Shown here piece by piece: positions 1-8,440 of a DNA stretch of 32,932 nt (positions are counted from its first letter, which is position 1; each line of letters begins with the position of its first letter). The translations under genes and the position numbers were made by a program. This DNA is from an uncultured Ruminococcus sp. (GTDB taxonomy: Bacteria > Bacillota > Clostridia > Oscillospirales > Acutalibacteraceae). The stretch lies in assembly GCA_902790475.1 (NCBI GenBank), contig CADASG010000045.1, positions 1 to 32,932 of the forward strand, given 5' to 3'. The notes under the pieces were generated by a model that made no database searches, had not been told where the DNA came from, and saw only the letters and a program-made list of their open reading frames with translations.

Positions 1-98
1 GCTTCACAACGGACACCCTTGCCCTCAGCTAACACTTCCTACTGCCAAGCGTGTAGTGGACTTTCACCACCAAGTTGCTGCCCATTCTGGGCAAACAC
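1..98 (-). mobile_element. Group II intron, 5' end (partial, runs off left edge)
   Basis: Read on the minus strand from 98 down to 1, the sequence begins GTGTTTGCCC and continues with segments that I recognise as group II intron domain I: GGTGGTGAAAGTCCACTAC, then GCTTGGCAGTAGGAA, GTTAGCTGAGGGCAAGG and GTGTCCGTTGTGAAGC. A GTGYG-like start is expected at a group II 5' splice site. The intron begins two bases after the T-run of the tuf terminator and points the same way as tuf. Bacterial class C group II introns are known to insert just after terminator hairpins, which fits, although I cannot assign the class from 98 bases. No intron-encoded reverse transcriptase is visible because the window ends. 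The recognition is from memory of conserved domain I sequence, so it is a probable call. Confidence 0.6.
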
Positions 99-100
99 GT

Positions 101-131
101 AAAAAAAGGCTGCCTGTAATCAGGCAGCCTT
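101..131 (-). terminator. Rho-independent terminator of tuf / str operon
   Basis: An 11-bp perfect stem (106-116 with 121-131) closes a TAAT loop. On the minus strand it is followed by a run of seven T (101-107). It lies 28 bases past the tuf stop codon and should end the str operon transcript. The group II intron begins at 98, directly behind it. Confidence 0.93.
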
Positions 132-159
132 GATTTTTGGATTTCTTGAAAGAAATAAA

Positions 160-1362
160 TTACTCGTTGATCGCGATAACAGCGCCGGAACCTACGGTTC
201 TGCCACCCTCACGGATAGCGAAACGCAGACCAACTTCGATAGCGATAGGAGTGATCAGCTCAACGTCCATTTCAACGTTATCTCCGGGCATGCACATCTC
301 GGTGCCTTCGGGCAGAGAGATGGTACCGGTTACGTCAGTGGTTCTGAAATAGAACTGGGGACGATAGTTGTTGAAGAAGGGAGTATGACGGCCACCCTCG
401 TCCTTAGTCAGTACATAAACCTGACCGCGGAACTTGGTGTGGGGATGAATGGAACCGGGCTTAGCCAGAACCTGGCCTCTCTCGATCTCTGTTCTCTGAA
501 CACCACGGAGAAGTACGCCTACGTTGTCGCCTGCCTCAGCATAGTCCAGAGTCTTTCTGAACATCTCAAGACCGGTTACAACAACCTTTCTCTTCTCCTC
601 GGTAAGACCAACGATCTCAACTTCCTCGGAAGTTCTGATCTGGCCTCTCTCAACTCTACCGGTAGCAACGGTGCCGCGGCCGGTGATGGTGAATACGTCC
701 TCAACGGGCATCAGGAAGGGCAGGTCAGCCTTACGGTCGGGAGTAGGAATGAACTCGTCAACAGCAGCCATCAGCTCGTGGATGCAAGCATACTCGGGAG
801 CGTTGGGATCCTTGGAAGTGCTCTGCAGAGCAAGATAAGCGGAACCCTTGATGATGGGTGTGTCGTCGCCGGGGAACTCATACTCGTTGAGCAGGTCACG
901 GATCTCCATCTCTACGAGTTCGAGGAGCTCTTCGTCGTCAACCTGGTCAGTCTTGTTCATGAATACTACGATATAGGGAACGCCTACCTGACGGGAAAGC
1001 AGGATGTGCTCTCTGGTCTGGGGCATAGGACCATCTGCAGCGGAAACTACGAGGATAGCGCCGTCCATCTGAGCAGCACCGGTGATCATGTTCTTAACGT
1101 AGTCGGCGTGGCCGGGGCAGTCAACGTGAGCATAGTGACGGTTAGCAGTCTCATACTCAACGTGAGCGGTGTTGATTGTAATACCTCTCTCTCTTTCCTC
1201 GGGAGCCTTATCGATGTTAGCGTAATCAACGAAATCAGCGTCGCCCTCGAGGTTGAGAACCTTTGTGATCGCAGCGGTCAGTGTGGTTTTACCGTGGTCA
1301 ACGTGGCCGATAGTACCAATGTTAACGTGCGGCTTATTTCTTTCAAACTTTTCTCTTGCCAT
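160..1362 (-). CDS. tuf: Translation elongation factor Tu
   Basis: EF-Tu brings aminoacyl-tRNA to the ribosomal A site as a GTP complex in the cytoplasm. The 400-residue length is normal. The G1 motif GHVDHGKT is at residues 19-26, the switch I region includes ERERGITI near 57-64, DCPGH is at 81-85, and the guanine-specificity motif is NKTD at 136-139, where most bacteria have NKCD. Domains II and III follow and the protein ends in a typical [12 protein letters not shown] region. The ATG start is set by AAAGGAGG a few bases upstream. It is the last gene of the str operon and also has its own good promoter (1419-1447) in the 185-base gap behind fusA, so it is probably expressed both from the operon and alone. 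Confidence 0.98.
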   Translation of the reverse strand: MAREKFERNKPHVNIGTIGHVDHGKTTLTAAITKVLNLEGDADFVDYANIDKAPEERERGITINTAHVEYETANRHYAHVDCPGHADYVKNMITGAAQMDGAILVVSAADGPMPQTREHILLSRQVGVPYIVVFMNKTDQVDDEELLELVEMEIRDLLNEYEFPGDDTPIIKGSAYLALQSTSKDPNAPEYACIHELMAAVDEFIPTPDRKADLPFLMPVEDVFTITGRGTVATGRVERGQIRTSEEVEIVGLTEEKRKVVVTGLEMFRKTLDYAEAGDNVGVLLRGVQRTEIERGQVLAKPGSIHPHTKFRGQVYVLTKDEGGRHTPFFNNYRPQFYFRTTDVTGTISLPEGTEMCMPGDNVEMDVELITPIAIEVGLRFAIREGGRTVGSGAVIAINE

Positions 1363-1418
1363 TGGAATTTTCCTCCTTTAGTTATGCAAATCGGCTGATT
1401 CGCAATAGATTTAATATT

Positions 1419-1447
1419 ATTGTACCAAATTCTTCCCAAAAAATCAA
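1419..1447 (-). promoter_or_regulatory. Sigma-A-type promoter of tuf
   Basis: On the minus strand, a -35 TTGATT (1442-1447) is followed by 17 bases and a -10 TACAAT (1419-1424). It lies about 60 bases upstream of the tuf ATG. A second TTGACA is at 1499-1504, but it has no good -10 partner. The position in the longest gap of the str operon supports separate tuf transcription. Confidence 0.7.
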
Positions 1448-1547
1448 TAGTTTCGGTCTGCGTTTTGCAACTTTTTTATGAAATTTCGGGTCGATATTTG
1501 TCAAAAGGGGTTGATTGACGGTTTCACACGGTTTGGTGAGCCGAAAA

Positions 1548-3647
1548 TCAGTCCTTCTTGCCTTTTTCGCTCATAATCTTTTCGGCGATGTTCTTGGGAA
1601 CCTCGGCATAGGTGTCGGGCTCCATTACATACTGACCGCGTCCCTGAGTCTTGGAACGCATGTCGGTAGCGTAACCGAACATCTCGGAGAGCGGAACGTG
1701 AGCGATAACACGCTGAACGCCGTTGTCCGCTTCCATGCTCTGGATCATGCCGCGGCGGCTGTTGAGGTCGCCGATAACGTCGCCGAGGTACTCCTCGGGA
1801 GTGATAACGGAAACCTTCATAATGGGCTCGAGCAGCACGGGGTCTGCCTTCTTCATTGCGCTCTTGAACGCCATTGAACCTGCGATCTTAAACGCCATTT
1901 CGGAGGAGTCAACCTCATGGTATGAACCATCGTACAGCTCTACCTTAACGTCTACAACGTTGTAGCCTGCTACAACGCCGCTGAGCATAGCGCCCTGGAT
2001 ACCCTGATCAACAGCGGGGATATATTCCTTGGGGATAGCACCGCCGACAATGGAGTTGACAAACTCGTATCCGTGATCCTTGTTGGGGAACACGTTGATC
2101 TTAACGTGACCGTACTGTCCCTTACCGCCTGACTGACGGGCGTATTTTTCATCAACGGAAGCTTCCTTGCGGATAGTCTCCTTATATGCAACCTGGGGAG
2201 CGCCGATGTTGGCCTCTACCTTGAACTCTCTGAGCAGACGGTCAACAATGATCTCGAGGTGCAGCTCACCCATACCTGCGATAATTGTCTGGCCTGTTTC
2301 CTCGTCGGTGTAAGCCTTAAAGGTGGGATCTTCCTCAGCCAGCTTTGCAAGCGCGATGCCCATCTTCTCCTGACCTGCTTTGGTCTTGGGCTCGATAGCA
2401 ACGCGGATAACGGGCTCGGGGAACTCCATGGACTCAAGGATAACGGGGTGCTTTTCGTCGCAGAGAGTGTCGCCGGTGGTGGTGTTCTTCAAACCTACCG
2501 CTGCGGCGATATCACCTGCGTAGCAGCAGTCGATATCTTTTCTGTCGTTAGCGTGCATCTGCAGGATTCTGCCCATGCGCTCGTTGTTGCCCTTAACGGA
2601 GTTGAACACCGTGGTGCCGGCCTTAACAACGCCGGAGTATACGCGGAAGAAGCACAGCTTACCGACAAAGGGGTCTGTGGCGATCTTGAACGCGAGAGCG
2701 GAGAAGGGCTCCGAATCGGAAGCGGGTCTCTCGGTCTCCTCGTCGGTGTCGGGGTTGATACCCTTGATCGCGGGAATATCTGTAGGAGCAGGCATGTAAT
2801 CGATAACAGCGTCGAGCATCATCTGAACGCCCTTGTTACGGTAAGAAGAACCGCAGGTCACGGGAACCATTGTGTTAGCGATAGTAGCCTTTCTTATAGT
2901 CTTTTTGATTTCTTCAATGGAGATCTCTTCGCCGCCGAAGTACTTGTCCATCAGCTCTTCGTCGAGCTCCGCAACGGACTCGATGAGCTTTTCATGGTAC
3001 TCCTCGGCAATTTCCTTCATGTGCTCGGGAATCTCTTCCTCCGAGTAATCGGTGCCGTCCTCGTTGTGATAGATCTCAGCCTTCATTGTTACAAGGTCAA
3101 TGATACCGGTGAAATCACTTTCAGCGCCGATGGGCAGCTGAATGGGAACGGCGTTACACTTGAGTCGATCCTTCATCATCTGAACAACATGGTAGAAATC
3201 AGCGCCCATGATGTCCATTTTATTAACGTAAACCATTCTCGGTACGCCGTAGTTATCAGCCTGACGCCATACGGTCTCAGACTGCGGCTCAACGCCGCCC
3301 TTGGCGCAGAGAACTGTAACAGAACCGTCAAGCACGCGCAGGGAACGCTCAACCTCTACGGTGAAGTCAACGTGTCCGGGGGTGTCGATGATGTTGATTC
3401 TGTGCGGCTGATACTGCTGCTTGCTGCCCTTCCAAAAAGCGGTGGTCGCAGCGGAAGTGATGGTAATACCACGCTCTTTTTCCTGCGCCATCCAGTCCAT
3501 GGTGGACGCGCCGTCGTGGGTTTCACCAATCTTATGGTTTACGCCGGTATAATACAGGATACGCTCGGTGGTAGTCGTCTTACCGGCGTCGATGTGAGCC
3601 ATGATGCCGATATTTCTTGTTTGTTCAAGTGATACCTGTCTGGGCAT
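1548..3647 (-). CDS. fusA: Translation elongation factor G
   Basis: EF-G is the GTPase that drives translocation of tRNA and mRNA on the ribosome. The 699-residue length is that of canonical bacterial [11 protein letters not shown] is at residues 17-24, the switch region has KERGITIT near 57-64, DTPGH is at 88-92 and NKMD at 142-145. The later domains include GMGELHLE and GQYGHV motifs. The start ATG follows a strong TAGGAGGA site and the gene sits 18 bases behind rpsG. Its place in rpsL-rpsG-fusA-tuf is the standard str operon order. Nothing in the sequence suggests the divergent EF-G2 paralogue. Confidence 0.98.
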   Translation of the reverse strand: MPRQVSLEQTRNIGIMAHIDAGKTTTTERILYYTGVNHKIGETHDGASTMDWMAQEKERGITITSAATTAFWKGSKQQYQPHRINIIDTPGHVDFTVEVERSLRVLDGSVTVLCAKGGVEPQSETVWRQADNYGVPRMVYVNKMDIMGADFYHVVQMMKDRLKCNAVPIQLPIGAESDFTGIIDLVTMKAEIYHNEDGTDYSEEEIPEHMKEIAEEYHEKLIESVAELDEELMDKYFGGEEISIEEIKKTIRKATIANTMVPVTCGSSYRNKGVQMMLDAVIDYMPAPTDIPAIKGINPDTDEETERPASDSEPFSALAFKIATDPFVGKLCFFRVYSGVVKAGTTVFNSVKGNNERMGRILQMHANDRKDIDCCYAGDIAAAVGLKNTTTGDTLCDEKHPVILESMEFPEPVIRVAIEPKTKAGQEKMGIALAKLAEEDPTFKAYTDEETGQTIIAGMGELHLEIIVDRLLREFKVEANIGAPQVAYKETIRKEASVDEKYARQSGGKGQYGHVKINVFPNKDHGYEFVNSIVGGAIPKEYIPAVDQGIQGAMLSGVVAGYNVVDVKVELYDGSYHEVDSSEMAFKIAGSMAFKSAMKKADPVLLEPIMKVSVITPEEYLGDVIGDLNSRRGMIQSMEADNGVQRVIAHVPLSEMFGYATDMRSKTQGRGQYVMEPDTYAEVPKNIAEKIMSEKGKKD

Positions 3648-3665
3648 AAAATCCTCCTAATTAAA

Positions 3666-4136
3666 TTACCATCTGTAGTGAGCGAAAGCCTTGTTAGCCT
3701 CTGCCATCTTGTGAGTGTCTTCACGCTTTTTGAACGCGCCGCCGGCACTGTTCACAGCGTCCATGATCTCACCTGCAAGTCTTTCCTTCATGGTCTTCTC
3801 ACTGCGGGCTCTTGAGTAGGTCGAGATCCAACGCAGACCCAGTGTCTGGCGTCTTGCGGGGCGAACCTCCATAGGAACCTGGTAAGTAGCACCGCCGACA
3901 CGGCGAGCCTTGACCTCGAGAACAGGCATTACGTTTTCCATTGCCTGCTCAAAAACCTCGAGCGGGTTGTTTCCTGTCTTGTCAGCAATAATTTCAAACG
4001 CGCCGTAAACAATCTTCTGGGCAACGCCCTTTTTGCCGTCGTACATGATGTTGTTGATAAGACGGGTTACCAATTTTGAATTATAAAGCGGATCGGGTAA
4101 TACGTCACGCTTCGCAATAGAACCTCTTCTTGGCAC
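3666..4136 (-). CDS. rpsG: 30S ribosomal protein S7
   Basis: S7 binds the 3' major domain of 16S rRNA and nucleates assembly of the small-subunit head. I set the start at a GTG (4134-4136) so that the protein begins VPRRGS and is 156 residues, matching the usual S7 start MPRRGS and length. An in-frame GTG six codons upstream would place the ribosome site AAGGAGGG inside the gene, so it is rejected: that site is spaced correctly for the GTG at 4136. The conserved [16 protein letters not shown] and [19 protein letters not shown] regions are present. It is the second gene of the str operon. Confidence 0.97.
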   Translation of the reverse strand: MPRRGSIAKRDVLPDPLYNSKLVTRLINNIMYDGKKGVAQKIVYGAFEIIADKTGNNPLEVFEQAMENVMPVLEVKARRVGGATYQVPMEVRPARRQTLGLRWISTYSRARSEKTMKERLAGEIMDAVNSAGGAFKKREDTHKMAEANKAFAHYRW

Positions 4137-4205
4137 TTTGCTTCCCTCCTTCACAATAATTGAGATATCATAAAATCAAATTAAGTAGAGAGCTTTGTCA
4201 ATTCC

Positions 4206-4622
4206 TTATTTCTTCTTAGGACGTTTTGCGCCGTACTTGGAACGGCTCTGCATACGACCGTTTACACCCTGTGCATCGAGTGTACCGCGAACAATGTGGT
4301 AACGAACACCGGGGAGATCCTTTACACGTCCGCCGCGAATCAGAACCACGCTGTGCTCCTGAAGGTTGTGACCGACGCCGGGGATGTAGGAACTGACTTC
4401 AATACCGTTAGAAAGTCTTACTCTGGCGATCTTTCTCAGCGCGGAGTTAGGCTTTTTGGGGGTAGCTGTCTTTACTGCAGTACAAACACCTCTTTTTTGC
4501 GGGGAGTTCTGGTTGATGGCAACTCTTTTCTTTGAGTTCCAGCCCTTCAACAGTGCGGGAGCCTTTGCCTTCTTCTCAGAAACCTCTCTGCCCTTGCGTA
4601 CCAACTGGTTAAATGTAGGCAT
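4206..4622 (-). CDS. rpsL: 30S ribosomal protein S12
   Basis: S12 lies at the decoding centre and helps control translational accuracy. It has 138 residues, with the hallmark [11 protein letters not shown] at about 54-64 and [14 protein letters not shown] at 96-109. The lysines that mutate in streptomycin resistance are wild type (K56/K57 and K101), so no rpsL-based resistance is predicted. The C-terminus is the usual basic tail. The ATG follows AAAGGAGGA. This is the first gene of the str operon here: a consensus promoter lies about 105 bases upstream and rpoB/rpoC are not adjacent. Confidence 0.97.
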   Translation of the reverse strand: MPTFNQLVRKGREVSEKKAKAPALLKGWNSKKRVAINQNSPQKRGVCTAVKTATPKKPNSALRKIARVRLSNGIEVSSYIPGVGHNLQEHSVVLIRGGRVKDLPGVRYHIVRGTLDAQGVNGRMQSRSKYGAKRPKKK

Positions 4623-4727
4623 GTTTTTCCTCCTTTCCTCTGTATTGGAATTGATAAAGTCGCAGAGCTGCTTTTTTGCCCTCGTACCTTAAAAAGGGCG
4701 CACTTATAGCATACTCCGCGTTTATCC

Positions 4728-4757
4728 ATTATACCTCACTCCTCCCCCATTTGTCAA
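4728..4757 (-). promoter_or_regulatory. Consensus sigma-A promoter of the str operon
   Basis: A perfect -35 TTGACA (4752-4757) and a perfect -10 TATAAT (4728-4733), read on the minus strand, are 18 bases apart. They precede rpsL by about 105 bases. Both hexamers being perfect fits a very highly expressed ribosomal operon. Confidence 0.88.
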
Positions 4758-4855
4758 GCGTTTTTTCGGTATTCACACGTGAATATGGATTTTGCGTTTC
4801 AAAAACATTCCATACGACATAAAAAAGTCCGTCATCACCGGTGAATCCGAGGTTT

Positions 4856-4979
4856 AAGTACGCGAAGCAAAAAAATGCGCGGAGAAATCTCCTTGGAGGT
4901 GAAGCGTGGTTTCCTGTCAGGGAGATTTCTCGACTAAATCACTTCGTGATTTTGCCCTTCGGGCACCGCTCGAAATGAC
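4856..4979. repeat. Family-1 intergenic repeat, copy a
   Basis: This stretch of about 124 bp starts TTAAGTACGCGAAG, contains the inverted pair GGAGAAATCTCC / GGAGATTTCTC and a small hairpin (AAATCACTTCGTGATTT), and ends CGCTCGAAATGAC. It is nearly identical to copy b at 5057-5183. No gene is supported inside it. Confidence 0.85.
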
Positions 4980-5024
4980 GTTGTTTCCATTGCCATCACA
5001 GCTTCCCGTTGATGGATTCTATCT

Positions 5025-5068
5025 CGCGAAACGCCGACGTTACCAATACACCCGACGTTAAGTACGCG
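5025..5068 (+). repeat. 44-bp REP-like element, copy 1
   Basis: This copy starts CGCGAAACGCCGACGTTACC and ends CCGACGTTAAGTACGCG, so both ends are CGCG and CCGACGTTA occurs twice. Four other copies of exactly 44 bp are at 13493-13536, 14785-14828, 23304-23347 and 23421-23464. It overlaps the left end of the family-1 repeat that follows. Confidence 0.8.
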
Positions 5069-5183
5069 AGTCAAAAAACGCGTGGAGAAATCTCCTCGGA
5101 GGTGAAGCGTGGTTTCCTGTCAGGGAGATTTCTCGGCTAAATCACTTCGTGATTTTGCCCTTCGGGCACCGCTCGAAATGACA
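5057..5183. repeat. Family-1 intergenic repeat, copy b
   Basis: This is a direct near-identical repeat of 4856-4979, about 200 bp downstream. It has the same GGAGAAATCTCC / GGAGATTTCTC inverted pair, the same TCACTTCGTGA hairpin and the same CGCTCGAAATGACA end. Confidence 0.85.
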
Positions 5184-5270
5184 TGTAGAGGAAACGTGCT
5201 AAATGCTTGAAATGACATATGGAGGTAACAAGTCAACCGTGCGAAACAGCAGTACATCAGCGTTTCAACC

Positions 5271-5384
5271 TGTAGGGGCTTGCATTGCAAGCCCGCGGTG
5301 CCGACGTGGTTTTCCTGTCCGAGTGTCGATAGGAGCGAAAATGTTTGGTGCGGCAACTGCGGACGCGCAATGCGCGCCCCTACG
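5271..5384. repeat. Family-2 intergenic repeat, copy a
   Basis: This 114-bp element has short inverted ends, TGTAGGGGC and GCCCCTACG. Inside each end is a self-complementary hairpin: GGCTTGCATTGCAAGCC on the left and GCGCAATGCGC on the right. Similar copies are at 23583-23699 and, opened by another repeat, at 23955-24312. Short plus-strand ORFs across these copies are judged non-coding. Confidence 0.8.
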
Positions 5385-5460
5385 CCGAGGGTTGATGATT
5401 TTCGGGAGATTGCGATAAAACTATAACCATATTTTTAATTTCCGAAAACTCACCTTCCGA

Positions 5461-5597
5461 TGTCATTTCGACCAAGTGGAGCGTAGCGGAACGCGTGGAG
5501 AAATCTCCTTCAGCGACGCAGCATTGTTCCCTGTCAGGGAGATTTCTCGACTATTCGCTGTCGCGAATTCGGCTTGCGCCGACCGCTCGAAATGACA
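5461..5597. repeat. Family-1 repeat with full inverted ends, copy c (137 bp)
   Basis: The ends are perfect 11-bp inverted repeats, TGTCATTTCGA (5461-5471) and TCGAAATGACA (5587-5597). The interior carries GGAGAAATCTCC and GGAGATTTCTC. The copy at 23765-23901 has the same 137-bp length and nearly the same sequence. The structure is that of a small non-autonomous element; no transposase for it is in the window. Confidence 0.82.
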
Positions 5598-5634
5598 TAA
5601 ATAGGAAATGTGCTAACCAAAACTCTAAACTCAA

Positions 5635-5699
5635 AACCCCTATTTATCCAACCGGGAAACATACGCTTGAACCAAACCAACCTGTCTCCCCGACCGAAA
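5635..5699. repeat. 3'-flank repeat (family 5), copy a
   Basis: Segments AACCCCTATTTATCCAACCG and, about 25 bases on, CCAACCTGTCT...CCCGACCGAAA are also found at 24351-24414; a shorter remnant is at 18687-18716. Here it sits just beyond the amylase terminator, and the 24351 copy sits just beyond fabZ. No coding function is evident. Confidence 0.65.
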
Positions 5700-5734
5700 T
5701 TTTCAACTTTTCACTTTCAACTTTCAACTGCAAA

Positions 5735-5765
5735 ACGGCGGTCAGGGTGCTTACCTGACCGCCGT
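5735..5765 (-). terminator. Terminator of the maltodextrin operon
   Basis: A perfect 12-bp stem (5735-5746 with 5754-5765) closes a 7-base loop. On the minus strand it is followed by TTTTG. It lies about 50 bases past the amylase stop codon, and the T-run is short, so efficiency is uncertain. Confidence 0.75.
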
Positions 5766-5814
5766 GCAAAACTATTGATCTTTAACTATACGATAAACTA
5801 TACGATTAGCCCTA

Positions 5815-7488
5815 TCATTCGCCTTTCAGAATCACCGACGAATGGCGCGGGAGGGTCAGCTTGCCGTTTTTCAGTTCTACATGACCGTAGCTGATATCGC
5901 CCGGGAGATCCGCGCGAACGGATGCATTTTTGAGCATCTCGTCGGTTATGGTCAGCTCCTCGCTGTCTTCAGTACTGAAGTTGTGGATCACCATCAGCTT
6001 GCTTCCCTTATATTCCACTACGTATGCGCCGATCGCCGTATCGTCAAACTTCACCTGCTTGGCGACTCTGCCGCGCGCTATCTCGGGATTTTGGAGCTTG
6101 ATTTGGATTATGCGGCGGTAGTGGTTGAGCAGCGAGTCGTCCTCCTTGAGCTGCTGGGCGACTCCTCCGCCCGACGGAGCCTTGTTGTCGCTTTCGCCCG
6201 TGCCGGGAACACCGATCTTTTGAAGCTTGCCGCTGTCAAAGACCATCGGCAGACGGTAATATGCGTCGCTGTCAGTCTGAGGCGCGGTCATGCCGATCTC
6301 CTCGCCGTAGTAGATGAAGGAATTGCCCGGAGCGAGCATACTTACGTTCGCGGCGAATTTCTCGTAGTCCAGACCCTTTGCCTCGAGCGAATTGGCGATC
6401 CTCACCTGATCGTGGTTGGACAGGAACATCGCGTTGATGTAGTTATCGCTCAGAGCCGACATCTTCTTGTCGTACGCCTTGATCTTCTTTACAACGGAGA
6501 AGCCCTTTTGTGAGTCGATGCCCTCGACTATCGCGCCCGTGTTTGTTGCGAATTTGAAGGCGAACAGGCTGTCGATGCCGCTCTCGTAGAAGGACTCTAT
6601 CTCGGAATCGCCCGACCAATCCTCGCCGACAAGGTATACGTCCTTTTTGATGCCGCGGCAGGTGTCGCAGAACCATTTGAGGAATTTCACGCCGTCGGTT
6701 TCCTTGTTGTTATAGTATTTCACCGCGTCAAGACGGAAGCCGTCAACACCCTTGTCAAGCCAGAACTTGGAGATCTTCTTGAACTCTTCCTTTGTTTTGT
6801 CCGAATTCAGGTTCCACTCGGGCATATCGAGCGAGAAGTTCGCCTCGCACACATAGTCGTTGCCCATGTTGACGACCTGGGTATCGCTGCTGAAATAGTC
6901 CTTTTTGTGTACCTCAAAATACTGAGCGTTACCGTCGAGCTTTCCCTCGCTCACCTCGCGAACCGCTTTCAGGAACAGCGGATTCTGTGAGGAGATGTGG
7001 TTGAGCACCAAGTCCATTATCACGTTGATTCCGCGTTTGTGACACTCCGCAAGGAGCTTTTCGTAATCCTTGAGGGTGCCGAAGTTTTTGTCGATGTCGT
7101 AGTAATCCTCCACGTCGTACTTGTGGTAGGATTTGGACGGCATAACGGGGGTCAGCCAAATCGCGTCGGCGCCCAGATCCTCGCCTTTTTCGGGATCGCC
7201 GTCGTTGATATAGTCAAGCTGCGAGATAATGCCGTTGATATCGCCGATACCGTCGCCGTTGGAGTCGCAGAATGAATTTACAAAAATCTGGTAAACGTTG
7301 CGGTATTTGTCACTTGAAGCGGTCGCCTTTATTCCCTTGATGGGATCGGGCACGTTGTTCCCCGGTTTTACCTCTGAGGTTTGGCTTTCGGTTTCGCCCT
7401 GCGCGCTGCTTTGTTCACCGCCGCAGCCCGTGAGCGCACAGCTGCATGCAAGCAGCGCACACAACAGAACAGAAAATATTTTTTTCAT
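5815..7488 (-). CDS. Lipoprotein alpha-amylase, glycoside hydrolase family 13
   Basis: This is a predicted cell-surface enzyme that hydrolyses alpha-1,4 links in starch or maltodextrin. The 557-residue protein has a lipoprotein signal with lipobox LTGC (Cys22), then a low-complexity linker to about residue 57 and a GH13 barrel. A calcium-type DSNGDGIGD is at 75-83, DLVLNH at 159-164, the catalytic nucleophile D254 in GFRLDAVKY, the acid/base E289 in LVGEDW and the third carboxylate D360 in LSNHDQ. A beta-rich C-terminal domain follows. It is the last gene behind malEFG, so the enzyme probably feeds short dextrins to the transporter. Substrate choice among alpha-amylase, neopullulanase and dextrinase types cannot be fixed by eye. 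Confidence 0.93.
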   Translation of the reverse strand: MKKIFSVLLCALLACSCALTGCGGEQSSAQGETESQTSEVKPGNNVPDPIKGIKATASSDKYRNVYQIFVNSFCDSNGDGIGDINGIISQLDYINDGDPEKGEDLGADAIWLTPVMPSKSYHKYDVEDYYDIDKNFGTLKDYEKLLAECHKRGINVIMDLVLNHISSQNPLFLKAVREVSEGKLDGNAQYFEVHKKDYFSSDTQVVNMGNDYVCEANFSLDMPEWNLNSDKTKEEFKKISKFWLDKGVDGFRLDAVKYYNNKETDGVKFLKWFCDTCRGIKKDVYLVGEDWSGDSEIESFYESGIDSLFAFKFATNTGAIVEGIDSQKGFSVVKKIKAYDKKMSALSDNYINAMFLSNHDQVRIANSLEAKGLDYEKFAANVSMLAPGNSFIYYGEEIGMTAPQTDSDAYYRLPMVFDSGKLQKIGVPGTGESDNKAPSGGGVAQQLKEDDSLLNHYRRIIQIKLQNPEIARGRVAKQVKFDDTAIGAYVVEYKGSKLMVIHNFSTEDSEELTITDEMLKNASVRADLPGDISYGHVELKNGKLTLPRHSSVILKGE

Positions 7489-7509
7489 GGTTTATCCCTC
7501 TGTATCTTT

Positions 7510-7544
7510 GAAAAATTAAGGGCGGCAGCCTGTGACTGCCGCCC
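7510..7544 (-). terminator. Hairpin between malG and amylase (terminator or attenuator)
   Basis: A perfect 9-bp stem, GGGCGGCAG (7520-7528) with CTGCCGCCC (7536-7544), has a 7-base loop. On the minus strand it is followed by TTAATTTTT. It lies in the 88-base gap between malG and the amylase and could lower amylase expression relative to the transporter by partial termination. Confidence 0.7.
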
Positions 7545-7576
7545 AAATGAGCATATTTCTTTTTTCGGAATGCCGA

Positions 7577-8440
7577 TTATCCCTTAACGCCGCCGGCGGT
7601 GACGCCTTCAACGTAGAATTTCTGCATTCTGAGGAAGAGGATCGTGATCGGTACGGCAACGCAAACGGAGCCGGCAAGGAACTGCTTGAAGTAGCCCTGC
7701 ATAAACTCAGGCGTTGTCATGATTTGCAGACCGATAGCGACGGTGTAGTTATCTCTTACGTCACCCATGATGATCTTGGCGAGAATAAAGTCGCACCACG
7801 GACCGATGAAGGTGGTAAGAACGGTATAAACTACGATAGGCTTCGACATGGGTAGAATGATCTTCCAGAAGATCTGGTTTTTATTCGCTCCGTCGATCGT
7901 CGCGGCTTCGTCAAGCGCTCTCGGAATGGTGTCGAAGAAGCCCTTGGATATCTGGAAGCCGAGACCCGCGCCGCAGCTGTAACATATGACAAGAGCAATG
8001 AGGGTTCTTGTCAGGTGCATAGCGTCGAGCAGATAATACATAGCGATCATGGTCATGAAGCCGGGGAACATACCCAGGATCATGCCGACGTTCATCAGCT
8101 TTTTGCGGGCGCCGAATCTGAGACGGCTGAGGGTGTACGCAACAGCGAGCTGAGAAATAGTGGAGATAACGCAGCTGCACGCAGCGACGCCCAGTGTGTT
8201 CAGGAACCATCTGGGGAAGTTGATGGATGCCGCGCCCTTAACGTTGAACAGCGCGATGTAGTTGTCAAGCGTATACTCTCTGGGGATCAGATGGTTGTAG
8301 GTTACGTTACCGCCGTCCGCACGCAGGGAGTGGAGCACCAGATAAACGAACGGTGAGATCCAAATCAAACACATGACGATCAGGATAGCGTAGATGAGAA
8401 TATTCGCGACAGTTCTTCTTAACTTATAGCTTTGAATCAT
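7577..8440 (-). CDS. malG: Maltodextrin ABC transporter permease, MalG type
   Basis: This is one of two inner-membrane subunits of a carbohydrate importer of the CUT1 type. It has 287 residues with about six hydrophobic segments. The EAA loop that contacts the ATPase is at about 178-201 (DEAATIDGA...IILP). The start overlaps the malF stop by four bases (ATGA), which indicates translational coupling. The identity as maltodextrin-specific rests on the neighbouring MalE-like lipoprotein and amylase. No ATP-binding subunit is encoded nearby, so a shared MsmX-like ATPase elsewhere is probably used; that is an inference from how Firmicutes CUT1 systems often work. Confidence 0.9.
   Translation of the reverse strand: MIQSYKLRRTVANILIYAILIVMCLIWISPFVYLVLHSLRADGGNVTYNHLIPREYTLDNYIALFNVKGAASINFPRWFLNTLGVAACSCVISTISQLAVAYTLSRLRFGARKKLMNVGMILGMFPGFMTMIAMYYLLDAMHLTRTLIALVICYSCGAGLGFQISKGFFDTIPRALDEAATIDGANKNQIFWKIILPMSKPIVVYTVLTTFIGPWCDFILAKIIMGDVRDNYTVAIGLQIMTTPEFMQGYFKQFLAGSVCVAVPITILFLRMQKFYVEGVTAGGVKG

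Noticed and set aside
130-1398. A 422-codon open frame on the plus strand opposite tuf
   Set aside because: It is the mirror of a highly conserved, codon-biased gene. The product has no recognisable domain, and the tuf frame is certain.
2259-3632. A 457-codon open frame opposite fusA
   Set aside because: It lies wholly within fusA on the other strand and has no ribosome site or known domain.
3666-4154. A longer rpsG start at 4154
   Set aside because: The strong ribosome site would lie inside the gene and the product would have six extra residues before the conserved PRRGS start.
5203-5418. A 71-codon ORF, similar to one at 23551-23763 (shared DAQCAPLR and IFGRLR)
   Set aside because: The likeness comes from translating two copies of the family-2 repeat. 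There is no ribosome site, and the hairpins explain the sequence better.
4856-5597. Possible CRISPR array
   Set aside because: Repeats are long, few and of several unrelated families, with irregular spacing and no cas genes.
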